Positions 49,523 to 60,945 of a stretch of 64,000 nt of DNA are shown in pieces; position 1 is the stretch's first letter, and every line of letters starts with the position of its first letter. The position numbers and the translations under genes were made by a program. The stretch is from Galdieria partita (Eukaryota; Rhodophyta; Bangiophyceae; Galdieriales; Galdieriaceae): NCBI GenBank assembly GCA_025991245.1, contig BQMJ01000071.1, forward strand, positions 62,001 through 126,000, read 5' to 3'. A model generated the notes under the pieces. It worked only from the letters and a program-made list of their open reading frames with translations, did not search any database and was not told the origin of the DNA.

Positions 49523-50080
49523 ACATACAATTCAAGCTAGGATAACTAGTAATACTTGATGATCACGAATTGGTTTCTAAAACTGCACATATATCAGGGA
49601 CACAGAGAACGACTTTGGATAGTGACAAAAGGAAATGGTTATGAAAAATATTGGAATTCGAAAAGATATTTATTCCATTCATTCAACATAGTTTGTATAT
49701 ATTATGTACTGATTTTCAGAATGTGATGGCATACAATCTTGGAGGAAGCTGGAGCCTATACGTTAAGTAGCAGGCTAAGAAGAAAATTGTCGGTTGATTT
49801 CATTCCAAAACAAGAACAATTGACAAGAATATTCACCATCAAGTTGTTTGTCGAATGAAAAATGGAAAATAGTACGACAAAGAGACTTTCCAACTCAACA
49901 ATTGGGAAAAAAGAGTTTTACAAATTGCAAAATCATAGCAACCACTCCAAGGCGTCCTGTTATTTTGTTTCATACATAAAAACAGTAACCTGAGAATCCA
50001 CATGTACATCGGCAAGAGACTCTATAACTTGAGTTTATTTTGGGGTTTAAAGCGTCATAAAAGTCTTTCATGTTCAACAA
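49523..50080. other. Intergenic stretch, nothing recognised
   Basis: About 0.55 kb upstream of the putative membrane protein and beyond the 3' end of the epimerase gene. No gene, RNA or repeat seen. Confidence 0.45.
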
Positions 50081-51328
50081 TTATATGGCTGATGCATGAT
50101 CTACTTTCCATTCTTTCCATCGAATAAACCATTCAGAAAAATCCTTTAATCCTTGTTCTAAATTCACTTGTGGTTCAAAATCTAACAAATTCTTTGCTTT
50201 CGAGATATCTGCGTATGTACAAGGTACGTCTCCCATTGGCAAAGGGCGATACCGTATGATTGCCTTTTTGCCTAATAATTCTTCAAGACATTGGACCATA
50301 TAAGATATTCTTTGAGGATAGCAATTACCCAAATTGATAACCTCACAATCATATCCCTTGTACAACGCTGCAATGGTACCCTTGATAATATCTGTTATAT
50401 GAGTGAAATCTCTACATGGTTCCATAACTGTTCCAGGATATATCGACAGAACAGGTTGTTCAGTCTGATATAAGAAAAGTTCTCTTTGTTCATAAATTGC
50501 TTCGGCAAATAAATAGTACGACATATCTGGGCGTCCCCATGCACCATAAACTGTGAAATATCGAAGTCCTAATCCATTATATACATACATCTTCTAAAAC
50601 TACAAAAAAAATAGAGCTTGCGTACCTGTCAACTTGAAACCATACAGATTGTGATAAACTTGTGCCACTAATTCGTTGGATATCTTGGTAACAGCATATA
50701 TATTAGCGGGCATAGTAACCGAATCACTTTCAGAAAACGGTACTTTTTTGTTCTTTCCATAAACTGAAGAAGAAGAAGCATAAACAATAACTGGAAAATC
50801 CAAATTCATGGATAAACAACTATTTTTCAAGGCCTCCAAAAGGGAAACAAATCCTTGCACATTAGAACTAGTATACGATAAAGGATTGACCAAGGAATAC
50901 TGAACTCCGGCTTGAGCTGCAAGATGAAGTATGTGCGTGAATTGATACTCTCGAATAAGGTGTTCCAGCGCTTCTTGATCTGTAATATCCAGATCCTGGA
51001 GTGAAATTCCAAACTGATGAAGCAAAACTTGTGCTCGGAGTCTTTTAAGGTTTCTATCATAATAATCATTAAAGTTATCTATTCCAACAACGAAGTCGCC
51101 AAGCTGACTTAGAGACTTGGCCACGTGAAAACCTATAAAGCCCGCTGCTCCAGTGACTAAAACTCGTCGGCGCTCAGTTGTCGGATGTTTTCCCGAACAC
51201 AGTAGCCAAACGGGACTTGAAAAAGCCTTAACTCTCCTATTGTGAAACCATTTCCTCTTTCTACCAAAGTTGTCAACATCAACCGAGCAGTGAAATAGAA
51301 GACAGCCATGAATAATGGCTTTGAACAT
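50081..51328 (-). CDS. UDP-glucuronate 4-epimerase-like SDR, 2 exons
   Basis: NAD-dependent extended short-chain dehydrogenase acting on UDP-sugars; plant GAE enzymes make UDP-galacturonate for pectin-like walls. Intron 50569-50625 gives 396 residues. An N-terminal hydrophobic or targeting segment (residues 1-50) precedes the Rossmann motif VLVTGAAGFIGFHVAKSL, IDNFNDYYDRNLKRLR (typical of GAE), LAAQAGVQYSLVNP, the catalytic Ser in YASSSSVYG and IYAVTKISNE (Y-x3-K), and GLRYFTVYGAWGRPDM. dTDP-glucose dehydratase-like activities are less likely. Confidence 0.9.
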
Positions 51329-52424
51329 TTTTCAATGATCGACAACTGTTCAGTCATTCGAAAGGTCTACATCGTCCTTTGCAAAGAACACAAGTTTATT
51401 GCATCGATCATAACAAACGATAAAGTAGCAATTAGTGCAACAAAAGGTGCATTCACTGTGAGTGTCACAAACTCTCCAATCATTTCCACTACTACGAAGA
51501 AATGGCACCGAAAACATTCAACTAAAAGCACAGTTAGCAAATATCAAAAGTGAAAAAATATTTGTAACCCTACGAGAGCGTTCCAAGTAAACAAACACAC
51601 AAGAAAGCGACAAAACACAAAAGGAGCCAAAAACGATAAATATTCTTTTTTCACACTTCCTGAATACTTTTGGCGTTTCCAACTCAAGCTCTGTTATACT
51701 CTTTCCAACGTGTGCTTGGTGTCCTAGAGAAACGTTCAACCAAGACATAGAAAGAACAAAATACTTACAACAAATATTGGTGTAATACTGGTTTAGACAG
51801 GACTTGAAGCAAACTGTTAAAATATAGACAAGAAGCTTTCTAAAATTTGCTTCAGCAAAGACATTGGTTTGCACTTGTTACGGTTACAAGTCTGTTACAA
51901 GCAATCCATCTCCAGCACTTTCTGTATTCAAACATAAACTCTTGAAAATAGTGAGGATGATGAATAGCTGTCTCTCCCAATATGGCTATGATGCAAGGTC
52001 AAACTCTATTTTATCTTTCCAATAGATGTAAAACAAACGTTCGGCACTATTGTTTTGAAAATGTCACTGGTCCGTATCTCTTAAGCTCAAAATATAAAAG
52101 TAGCGAGTTCTCCATACTCCAGAAACCAAGTGAAAAGAGACCATCATGAGCAAGTTCTTGTATAGAGTTGGTTTTCGTCACTGTCAAAGTACCTTTGAGG
52201 TTTCACAAACTTTCAATCACTTGTGACACCATTTAGAACCACAACAGAAAGCATGACAAAATCAAGTAGACAAAGGTTAGGAATGGCTTCATTCTAAAAA
52301 TGAAGATACCGTACTTTCTTTATTTAGGTCTAAGCTATCTTGAACAACTATAAAGCTACTTGTATCACTCGTCATTTTTGATTCAACAAGTCTTTGACAA
52401 TCCACGCGTTCATTTGGCAACAAA
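51329..52424. other. Divergent intergenic region, about 1.1 kb
   Basis: Lies between the epimerase (minus) and enoyl reductase (plus) start codons. A 118-codon minus-strand frame at 51518-51874 contains one hydrophobic stretch but its ends coincide with splice-like sites and I could not build a convincing gene from it. Confidence 0.45.
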
Positions 52425-53525
52425 ATGAAATTTGCCAACCCACAACTCTTAGGAGCTTTGAACAAGTCAACTTGCTTTATTAGGAATATTAGTGGAATCG
52501 CGTATACCTTTTCACGTCACGGCAGAGTTACAGATGTTCTGAAAAAAGAGACTCAGAATTATGATGAGAAGAAGCTTGGTCCGTCGCAAGTACTCGTGTC
52601 GTTTCTTGCCTCGAGCATAGGAGCAACAGATTTAGCTTTTATAAGAGGTATGGGCAAACTAGATGGTTCTGTGAAGTTGCCGTCGGTTGCTGGTTTAGAA
52701 GGTGTTGCAGAAGTTTTAGCTACCGGAAATCAGGTAAAATCTGTCGCTGTTGGAGATCGAATAATACCTTTTGGTTTTGGAATCGGTGCCTGGAGAGAAC
52801 ACGGCGTATTCAATGAATCACAAGTGGTTCCTATTTCAAAAAAGGTCAAACTAGAACACGCGTCTTTGGCATCGGGTGGTCCTTGTGTTGCTTATCGATT
52901 GCTTGAAGATTTTGTCCATCTTTCACCCGGTGATGTTGTTATACAAAACTGTGGGACAGGAGCAGTTGGTCTTTCAGTTGCTCAAATAGGAAAAGCAAAA
53001 GGATTGCGAGTGATTAGTGTTATCCGAGAACGCGGAAATTACGGTCCTACTGTGGAGAGACTGAAGGCTTGGGGCAACGATATCGTGGTTTCTCATCGTT
53101 ATGTTGGAACTTTTGCAATGAGACGCTTATTGGAAGACTTGCCTCCTCCAAAACTAGCTCTCAATGGTGCTGGTGGTCCAACAGCAACTGAACTTGCACG
53201 TTTACTTGGTAAGGGGGGCACAATGGTAACTTATGGAAACGCTTCCAGGAAACCTTTTAGTATTCCAACAGGTATATTTACTACAAATGATATTTCACTC
53301 AGAGGATTCTCGATGCTCAATTGGTTACAATCCAAATCAGAGAATGATGTGAAGAAGATGTTACAAAACGCCTCTCAAATGATGGAGAGTGACCAGTTAA
53401 AATTCTGGATTGAAAGGAAGAAGTTGGAAGAACTTGAAATGGCCTTAGAGTCGTTGACAAAACCACAATTTGACAGAAGAATAGTTTTAGTTACGAAGAA
53501 AGGAGAGATGTACTTGAGTGGTTAA
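52425..53525 (+). CDS. MECR: Mitochondrial enoyl-ACP/CoA reductase (MECR/Etr1)
   Basis: NADPH-dependent 2-enoyl thioester reductase of mitochondrial type II fatty acid synthesis, needed for lipoic acid. Intronless, 366 residues, medium-chain dehydrogenase fold without zinc ligands. Residues 1-28 look like a presequence; then AYTFSRHGRVTDVLK, the substrate-site LPSVAGLEGVAEVLATGNQV, WREHGVFNESQVVPI, the cofactor motif VVIQNCGTGAVGLSVAQIGK, NGAGGPTATELARLLGKGGT and FSMLNWLQSKS. The family is clear. Confidence 0.95.
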   Translation: MKFANPQLLGALNKSTCFIRNISGIAYTFSRHGRVTDVLKKETQNYDEKKLGPSQVLVSFLASSIGATDLAFIRGMGKLDGSVKLPSVAGLEGVAEVLATGNQVKSVAVGDRIIPFGFGIGAWREHGVFNESQVVPISKKVKLEHASLASGGPCVAYRLLEDFVHLSPGDVVIQNCGTGAVGLSVAQIGKAKGLRVISVIRERGNYGPTVERLKAWGNDIVVSHRYVGTFAMRRLLEDLPPPKLALNGAGGPTATELARLLGKGGTMVTYGNASRKPFSIPTGIFTTNDISLRGFSMLNWLQSKSENDVKKMLQNASQMMESDQLKFWIERKKLEELEMALESLTKPQFDRRIVLVTKKGEMYLSG

Positions 53526-53760
53526 CTTTTTTGTCATTATAAAAAAGGAATTACAGTGTTTCTCGTACGGAACAATGGACAAAGAAGAAAGTATCATGAA
53601 GCTCACGTTCTTTTCGAACTACTAGAACAACTCCTCAAAGAGTATTTTCTTCTCTTGATTTATTGAACCAGTCATATATAGTTTCATAACAAGCACAACT
53701 TTGATATCATTACTTGTATCCACAATGCGGAGTCGACATTCACTTTAGTTATACAATTCT

Positions 53761-54510
53761 TTAAATTCTTTCTAAAAAATGAATAACTGGTTCTATTACT
53801 CCTTGTGCAGCTGAACCACTTTCAAAGAAAACCACATATTGCGAACATGAAAACAAAGCGTCTATATTCGTTGCTAAAATAGAGTCTTCTCCTCCTGAAG
53901 GTCCCAGTTCTCTCTGATACTTTAATATTTCTTCTCCTAATAAACGCCTCACTCTATCCCGGTCAAAGTTTTCACATAAATCCACTTTGTTACAAAATAT
54001 TAAAACGGGAATGATTTTCCAGTTACGCTTTTTAAGCAACTTGAGAATATTATAAAATGAAATTGCTTCCTTTCTTAGTTCTGTTTCAAACCTTGAAAGA
54101 TCTAAAACATAGATAACAACCTTGGCATGAAGAACCTGCTCTTCTAGTTCAGTTTTTAGTCTTTCGTTCCCGGGAAAATCGACAAAGTTCGATTCCTTCA
54201 AAGTCTTCGAGCCACGGGGAATAAAAGTACCTTCATTTGGAACCATGGAGGTTACAGACTGAAATTTAGGGGCCTTTCCTGTTCTTAAGACGTGGTAAAG
54301 GGTAGATTTTCCACTACCAGGATATTCGTCTTCACCCGAACGACCAACAATCAATATTTTCGTACGCACAGGAGAATAGTGTCGTTTCACATACAAAACC
54401 CAAATAAAAATCAACAGGAATAGACAAAAGCAAGTAGAGAAAATAGCTAGAGTAAACTTATTTTCTAATAAAGATGGTACTTTATAGAATAAACTGCTTT
54501 CAAGCTGCAT
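53761..54510 (-). CDS. SRPRB: SRP receptor beta subunit
   Basis: Membrane-anchored GTPase holding SRP receptor alpha at the ER. Intronless, 249 residues from the ATG at 54510. One membrane span (about residues 22-42), then an Arf-like GTPase: LIVGRSGEDEYPGSGKSTLY, SMVPNEGTF, the DxxG equivalent VDFPGNERLK, and NKVDLCE, ending in the short GVIEPVIHFLERI helix. The P-loop is odd: compared with the usual GxxxSGK(T/S) there are about six extra residues (GEDEYP) inside it. Confidence 0.92.
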   Translation of the reverse strand: MQLESSLFYKVPSLLENKFTLAIFSTCFCLFLLIFIWVLYVKRHYSPVRTKILIVGRSGEDEYPGSGKSTLYHVLRTGKAPKFQSVTSMVPNEGTFIPRGSKTLKESNFVDFPGNERLKTELEEQVLHAKVVIYVLDLSRFETELRKEAISFYNILKLLKKRNWKIIPVLIFCNKVDLCENFDRDRVRRLLGEEILKYQRELGPSGGEDSILATNIDALFSCSQYVVFFESGSAAQGVIEPVIHFLERI

Positions 54511-54949
54511 CGCCCTTCCAAAAGTGTTCAAGTCTTGAAAATTGGGAGAAATTGGAGGATTTGGATTATTTCAGCAGTTAATCCTAAACGACAACAGTGT
54601 TTTCTATGCCACTTTGAAAAAGACTTGATAACATTTTAGCGCACTATGATGTTTCTCGGAATATCGCTAGTCGTTGTCTCGAAGAGGATCCGATGTTTGG
54701 ACAAAGATAGCCATACCTACTTTGGAAACAGCAGACTCTCAAGACTTTATTTCCTCGTTGACTATTGACTTGGATCACACCCTGTTCCCATTGTGGACTT
54801 TCTGAAACTGGAGGCATTCTATCAAATGGGCTCACTGACGAGCACCTTTGTGAGCATTGTTATTGGAAAAGTAGACACAAAAGTTTTGTTTTCTACACTG
54901 CAGACTACCGAAAACGAAATGATCAAAACGTGACTAGAGCTTTATTGGC

Positions 54950-57850
54950 AACGTGACCCTTTTTCGAAATATCTGATGACTCCTTTGCCTACTTTAGAGT
55001 TTGTAAGCGAGCACTAGGCACAATGTTATATCTGAGATATAGGTGTTTACTTTGGAAGTTTTACCTGTCACATTTCGTGCGGACTGCGAATCTAATGGTA
55101 CTTTATAGAGGTCATCGTTGGAATGATTTTGAAGTCATTGCAGCAATAGATGTATTGCATAGCTACTTAACTGGAGGTCCTCAAATCCACGGTATGCCTC
55201 CTTAGAGGTGTGTAAGGTTTGGATTGTTTACGTACCATTCTATAGGAAACAGCGCATGTTTCTGTAGCCAGAGATGACTCTCCAGTACATTTTCATGATA
55301 TTCTTTATGGATATGACGAAGTGTTGGATTCCTTGTGTGAGCATGGTTGTCTGGATATGGAAAGGCTATGTGGACTTGTACTTTGAGCCAAGGTTCAGTT
55401 TTTGTCTTCATGAGAGGACTCACCCGAGACTTTGGTGTTTCCTATTGTTATTGTTCACTTTTTATATCATTCTAGTAAAGATTTTCTGAAGGAATCTTTG
55501 AATGTAGTGGAAGGTTGGATTTGTTATATGAGAAGAGTGAAGAACTTTGGTTAGATGGGTTGAAACAGTATTTTGTTTTTAGAAGAGGAAAGAAAATTAT
55601 TTTGGAAAGTTTTTCGAGTATTACAGGAGAAGAAAAAGAAAGGCGTGTTGATGCACGTCGTCGATCCTTTTCGTCAGATAACTTGGAAGCGTTTGGCAAG
55701 TCTCTTAGTCATGCTAATGAGCAAAATAACAAAGGGCCTCCAATGGAAGTCGTTGAATCCATCCCTGTGCCAGATCCTCAAAAATAGCACATAGTCCTAT
55801 TTCTACCTATCTGGAGGCTCCAAAGGTAATGTTGATGTTGAGCACTGAACCATTTTGATATTTAACATATTGTAATTAAATCGAAATGTCGCGTGTTACC
55901 AACACAACAGGAAAACCAATCCGAATATCAACAACTGTGATTGTCCCAGTAGAATACAGATGATCCTCTTTCTTTTCTATTCCAAGCCGATCATGTCTAC
56001 TCCTCTTGTATAGAAATAAGAGCAGTTCTCAACACTCAGGATTCGGAGTCTTAGATGTTTTTGTGTATTGTACATTGCAAGCGTTGTAGAGACGTCAGTT
56101 GTCGAGCCAGATGGCACTGTTACTTTTCATCAACAAATGGTTGATGACTTAATGAAGGAAAGTCTAGTCATATGACTGAATAGTAGTGTTTCAGTATTGA
56201 CAATACCTCAAAAGTATTTTTGCAGAAGCCAACATTGGATTTGGTGGAGGTCATACTTCGCAGGATAGTGGAGAATTTCCTCGTGCTCTGGTTCTGGGGT
56301 TGAAATTTGAAGTGTATGTCATTGAATAATACATTCATTGATACGACTTAATGATTCCATAGTCGTACAAGTATTCACAAGGTATACAAGTTGTCATTTC
56401 AAATGTTTTCTCTGCAGACCGTCTAAACACTATAGTTTAAGAACTTTCCAAAAGTATTTCGCGAAAACGGCGCAGTGGTGCAACAGTTACTCGTTGCATT
56501 GCGTCCTGCTTAAATTTTGATTTGAAGAAGAGTAAGTTGGCGAGCTCCTGTTTACTTTATCAGTATCACTTTTTGGAGGTATGATGCAGCAAGAAGGAAT
56601 GCTCTGTTTATGGCTTACAGCTCGATTGGATACAGAACAAGTAGAAACTTTTTTAGAAATGTTTCGAAAAAACATTTAAGACCACACAATTTGAAATTTC
56701 ATCTGGTTAAAGGTCTTGAACTGGTCAACAGAAATAATCAGAATATCTCACTTCGCGATGAATGAAAAAGTATTTTGGCTTCTTGTCGGATGCAGCCACT
56801 AATGATGCAGCTCTAATAGAGAATGATTTCAGTGTTGCTTCTACAGCAGAGACAAGGCTACAAAAATCGAATGATAACGAAACTGTTAGTGTGCCTTTAC
56901 AAGCTGTGAAATCTTCTTTCATACTTTTAACAGCGTTGGGCCTGACATTTTTATGCACGAAGATATTCCAGTATTCATGGTATAGATATTTTCTCTAGGA
57001 ATGTTTTTTGATTTTGTTGAAATTTTGAATGTTACTTTTACGTACTATTTGAGTGTTTGACTATATTGGAAGGACCTCTATGAAATGGCATAGGTGGGAT
57101 GAGATATGCATATTCATATGGAATGCGTTGGATCGTAAAGAAGGCTTGATTTATTTTTCGTTGTATCGTTCTTTACAATTCTACTTATCAAACAGTTAAG
57201 ATTGTATTTCAAGATTTCGTAGAAAAAAGTCGGTCCGTAGGAAGTCATGGTATGGAAGGAGCAAAAGCTGGAGTGATCTATTCTTTTATTGAGAAAGAAA
57301 GAACAGTAAATGGCAAAGCGGTAGAGAGTTTCATGGATTGGAACTTACGAAGGTTATCCAAACCGGAACAATTCACACATGAGTTGCTTGCAGCAGTTGC
57401 AAAAGTTAATATTACTAGCGTTGAAAGTGCTATGAAAAGATATCTTTGCAACTTTTTCCATGACCAAGTGTCTAAGATAGGAATTGTCACGAATCCTCTT
57501 ATGTAATGATGTATATGGGAGTGATATTGGCCGAGACGAGTAGGACGCCATTTGATTTGCCGAAAGATATTGAAAGTTTGTTGGAGCAAGAAAAAGAATA
57601 TAGGACAGCACTTGTAAGAGAAGACCTTGACTCTTTTTTTGGTAACTTGTGCGACAACACACAATGACGCTTGAAAATCTTCTTGAACTTTCAAGCATCT
57701 CTCTTTGTTTGAATCTTTTATTCAAAAATGATATGAAGTATTGAATATTTTTTAGTGTCGCATACAAGAAAACCAGCCTTTGGATTATTTTCATGACCTT
57801 TACAAGTCGTTGTCTCAAATTAAAAGTCAATAGAACAAGACTCGGATACA
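54950..57850 (+). pseudogene. Decayed M16-family metalloprotease (YOL098C-like)
   Basis: Stretches in changing frames match, in order, the C-terminal two thirds of the large M16 proteases related to yeast YOL098C (SDD3): RWNDFEVIAAIDVLHSYLTG (55110), YDEVLDSLCEHGCLDMERL (55305), LYEKSEELWLDGLKQYFVF (55520), ARRRSFSSDNLEAFGKSLSH (55650), EPDGTVTFHQQMVDDLMKES (56110), GFGGGHTSQDSGEFPRAL (56235), RRSGATVTRCIASCLNFD (56470), then LTILEGPL (57060), GMRYAYSYGM (57097), YFSLYRS (57152) and MEGAKAGVIYSFIEKE (57250). Some breaks coincide with good introns, but others do not: a TAA at 56438-56440 where the family has a polar residue, a TGA in place of the Trp after EGPL near 57084, and frame changes near 57135 and 57197. 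The N-terminal part with the zinc-binding HxxEH is not found. This is therefore a truncated, broken host gene; an expressed remnant is possible. Confidence 0.75.
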
Positions 57851-58627
57851 CTATTCTTTACGTTGATAAAGCCAGAGTGACCAAAAGCGTTCTCACGACT
57901 TGAAATTTTTCTAGATCGGTCATGTTCTCCTTATGAGAGGCTGGATGAAACAATGTACATAAGGAGTTCCTCATTGGCTTCTAGTATTGGGAATATACTG
58001 AATTTCTCAATTAGTACAGTTCGACAGACTTGCGCAGGGCTCATTTGAGTTCATCTTCTTAAGAACAGGTCAAAAGAACACGTAGAAAGTTTCTAAGAGA
58101 CGACTTGTTTGCGTACTTGAATTGCACATTTAGAGACTACATTGTCTTAAAACTAGCTCACTTTTCTCCAGAATATATTTATCAGTTTTAGAATGTCGAC
58201 AAGTAGATCAATTAGAATCTTCTTCAAAACTATACAGATTCTCATCATTTTTTTGTGAAAGTGTGTTACTTCATAATAATAGACAAAGTTTGCCTTTTAT
58301 ATCTTTTGTCTCATCGCAGAACTTATACATCGGACAATGATAATAATAAACTTTGCAACGTTGAATAGGGTCCTGAACCCAGCCAAACATTTATCTTTGA
58401 TACGAAGCAAGAGTAAACAGAAGAACAAAGAAAGACACTAGTTCTTTCCACACAAACCTAAAGAACTTGAATTTGTAACTCTACAATACTATTGCAGATG
58501 CAAACTACGATGAACTTGTACAATTATTCTACGAAACTCGTTGAACAACTATTGGACAAAATCCGATAAAATAATCCAAAAATAATTGAAAATGAGGAAA
58601 AAATGGCTTTCAAGCACTTTACAAATT
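57851..58627. other. Gene-free stretch, about 0.8 kb
   Basis: No frame of note, RNA or repeat seen between the M16 pseudogene and the NTPase gene that ends at 58628. Confidence 0.5.
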
Positions 58628-60801
58628 CTACTTTTCGAATATTTCTATGATGAACAAACCAACATGGATCAAAATAGCAATAAGAAGGTATTTATAAATA
58701 CTTTTGGAAAGAGAACAAACCATTTCCTGTACTGTTGAACTACCAATACTTCTCGAATGTGGATTATCCGTAGACTTGAAAGCACTCCTTAAACTCGACA
58801 AAATATCTTTACCAATAAAGTTTTCTACATCTGATTCAGAAAGAATGATCAATTCACAATTACGAGGAATCCTGAAATCTCCTGCAACTCTATCGCCAAA
58901 GGAATAACAATGACTAGAATGATTCAAGTCAGTTGCTACACTAGTCGATAGCTTAGTACTCATGATGACCAACATGCAATGCAATGTAGGACGAATAGTC
59001 AAGACTTGAACTGGTTGCAAAAACTTGCGAGCTTCATCCACTATTTCATTCCATCTAATACCATTCAAACTCCATCGTCCTTTACAGGCAATACCCACAA
59101 TCCAATTCTGTTCGCTCGTTCTTCCATGCAACTTGAATAATATATCTGGACTACGAGATGTTGGCTCAAAGGGAATATATATCTTTTCGAATTCTAACAT
59201 TTCTTCCACAATCTTTTTCCAGTCATTGATACCGAATGTCGTTCTCTCTATTTCTGATGTAGATCTAGTATAATGTATAGATTTCATGTAGTAAGCAGTA
59301 GATTCAGAGGAAAACTTCAAATTCATCTCATCCCAAACAGGAGACAACTGACCAAGAGTAGAAAACATCAAACAGTCTGTCGGGTGATAACAAAAATGTA
59401 AATAAAACATTGTGGCAACGAGACCTTCGAAAACTCGACATTTTGATTCATAAAAGAATTCCACAGGCTGTGACTTGAGGGTTTGTAATAGTAACCATTC
59501 CAACCTATCGTTCCTTACACTTTGCTCAATATATCCAATCAGTAACTTGGGAATCAACACTTCATAACGTTCTTGATGGTTTTCATCTACATCAACCGAC
59601 GATAAAAGCACATATCTGTTACTAGATCAAACAGAAATACAGCACAAGTAGAGCTAAGATGCACAAGCTCATCCAACTCAAACCGAATACGATATAATGC
59701 CAACAAAGTTAGCATTTTTAACAAACGTTGACGCGTCTTGCTAAGACTACTCAAACGAGGCAACAATGGATCAACACAATAATTTGTTACTATGGAATCA
59801 TTCATTATCATCCAAAAGCTTTCTTTAGATAATAACAAGTGGTCTTGTGATAATCTACATTGCAAAAGGTAGTTGATTGCTTTCACAAGTAAACCAGGAA
59901 CACCACCAGTAAGTTCTAGTAACAATTCTGCAAGTTCATTGGTTGAAAAGTGTTGATGACAAAGGATTTGTGAAACTTTAGGACTTCCAGTAAACATAAA
60001 AGAAGAACTTTTCTCCAAATGTTCGATGATGCTATGCTTTTCAAGTGGTGAGAGGGGAATAAACGTCAACTCAACCCTGGATACTGAAATTGCGTTATTA
60101 TGTATACTTAAGCCTTCACTTTTTCCAACAACAATAAAGAATACATTGTCTTCTTTACAGAGTCCCCGAATAATACCAAAAAAGTCGTTGTATAGACGAA
60201 CTCTACCATCCGGGGTCCTTTTGAAATGAAATTCGTCGTCACTCTCATCTAGAACACCAACTTCATCAAAAGCAACAAGAAGAAACTGATCAGAACCCAT
60301 GTTTAACACTTCACGGATTCTCTTAACTAACACGGTAGTCCTAAGTTGCAGGACGTTGTAACACTCCATAGGACTCGGTTCTTCTTCAAACCCAGACTGC
60401 AGACAGGCAGACTTGTATAGAAGGTATTGAACAGCCCACTCCAGACTTTTTTCTTTAGGTTCAGTGGGTTTGAGCTCTGTCAAATCCACATAAAGTAAAA
60501 CGGCTTCATGTAACTTGTCCAAAAAGGATCTCCTGCGGTCTTTTTCATAATCACTTATGTTCTCAGGTCCTATTAGTGCTCTTTCACCCGTGCTCTTCAC
60601 GAGTTCTAAATAACATTTTACGAAACGTGTCTTTCCGCTTCCAAAGAGATGTGGGGCGAAAGTAATGATTGGTTTAAAAGAACGATCGACTTCCCGGCGA
60701 ACCTACAACACGTACAACTGTCGAGTTGTTAAAACCACGTCTTGCTCTCTATCTACTACAACAGTGTCATACATATCTTCTCGTTGGAAAACACTCGACA
60801 T
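58628..60801 (-). CDS. P-loop NTPase with PD-(D/E)XK-like nuclease region
   Basis: About 700 residues from the ATG at 60801; an in-frame ATG at 60945 could add 48. A 57-nt intron (60706-60762) is likely just before the Walker A region APHLFGSGKTRFVK. Walker B is FLLVAFDEVGVLDE, then helical STAND-like sequence with ELTGGVPGLLVKAI. The C-terminal third has PDILFKL ... WIVGIACKG, the pattern of a PD-(D/E)XK nuclease core with Cys in place of the acidic residue, and a final membrane-like helix (YLLIAILIHVGLFIIEI). The coding region is seen as two blocks; I cannot tell whether a tiny intron or decay separates them. Archaeal-type ATPases of this kind form a large family in Galdieria, and the NTPase-nuclease pairing resembles Crinkler/RHS-type proteins. 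Function unknown. Confidence 0.65.
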
Positions 60802-60945
60802 AGTCGGTGTTGAAATCGAGTCAGAAAAATGCGAACGCGAATTTTCCGAGAGAAAGTGAAAATAGTATTTCACTTTCACAACTTTTTCTATAGGACGAAC
60901 TTCTTTGTTATTTATATTTCCAAACAATGATTGAACATATTTCAT

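Noticed and set aside
51518-51874. 118-codon minus-strand frame as a gene
   Set aside because: Its composition changes at splice-like sites and no family or consistent exon chain emerges.
53761-54510. Mini-intron in the P-loop of SRP receptor beta
   Set aside because: The only GT-AG span is about 22 nt and its removal breaks the frame.
54950-57850. Intact multi-intron M16 protease gene
   Set aside because: Several interruptions fall inside conserved blocks without usable GT-AG sites, and the catalytic N-terminal part is not found.
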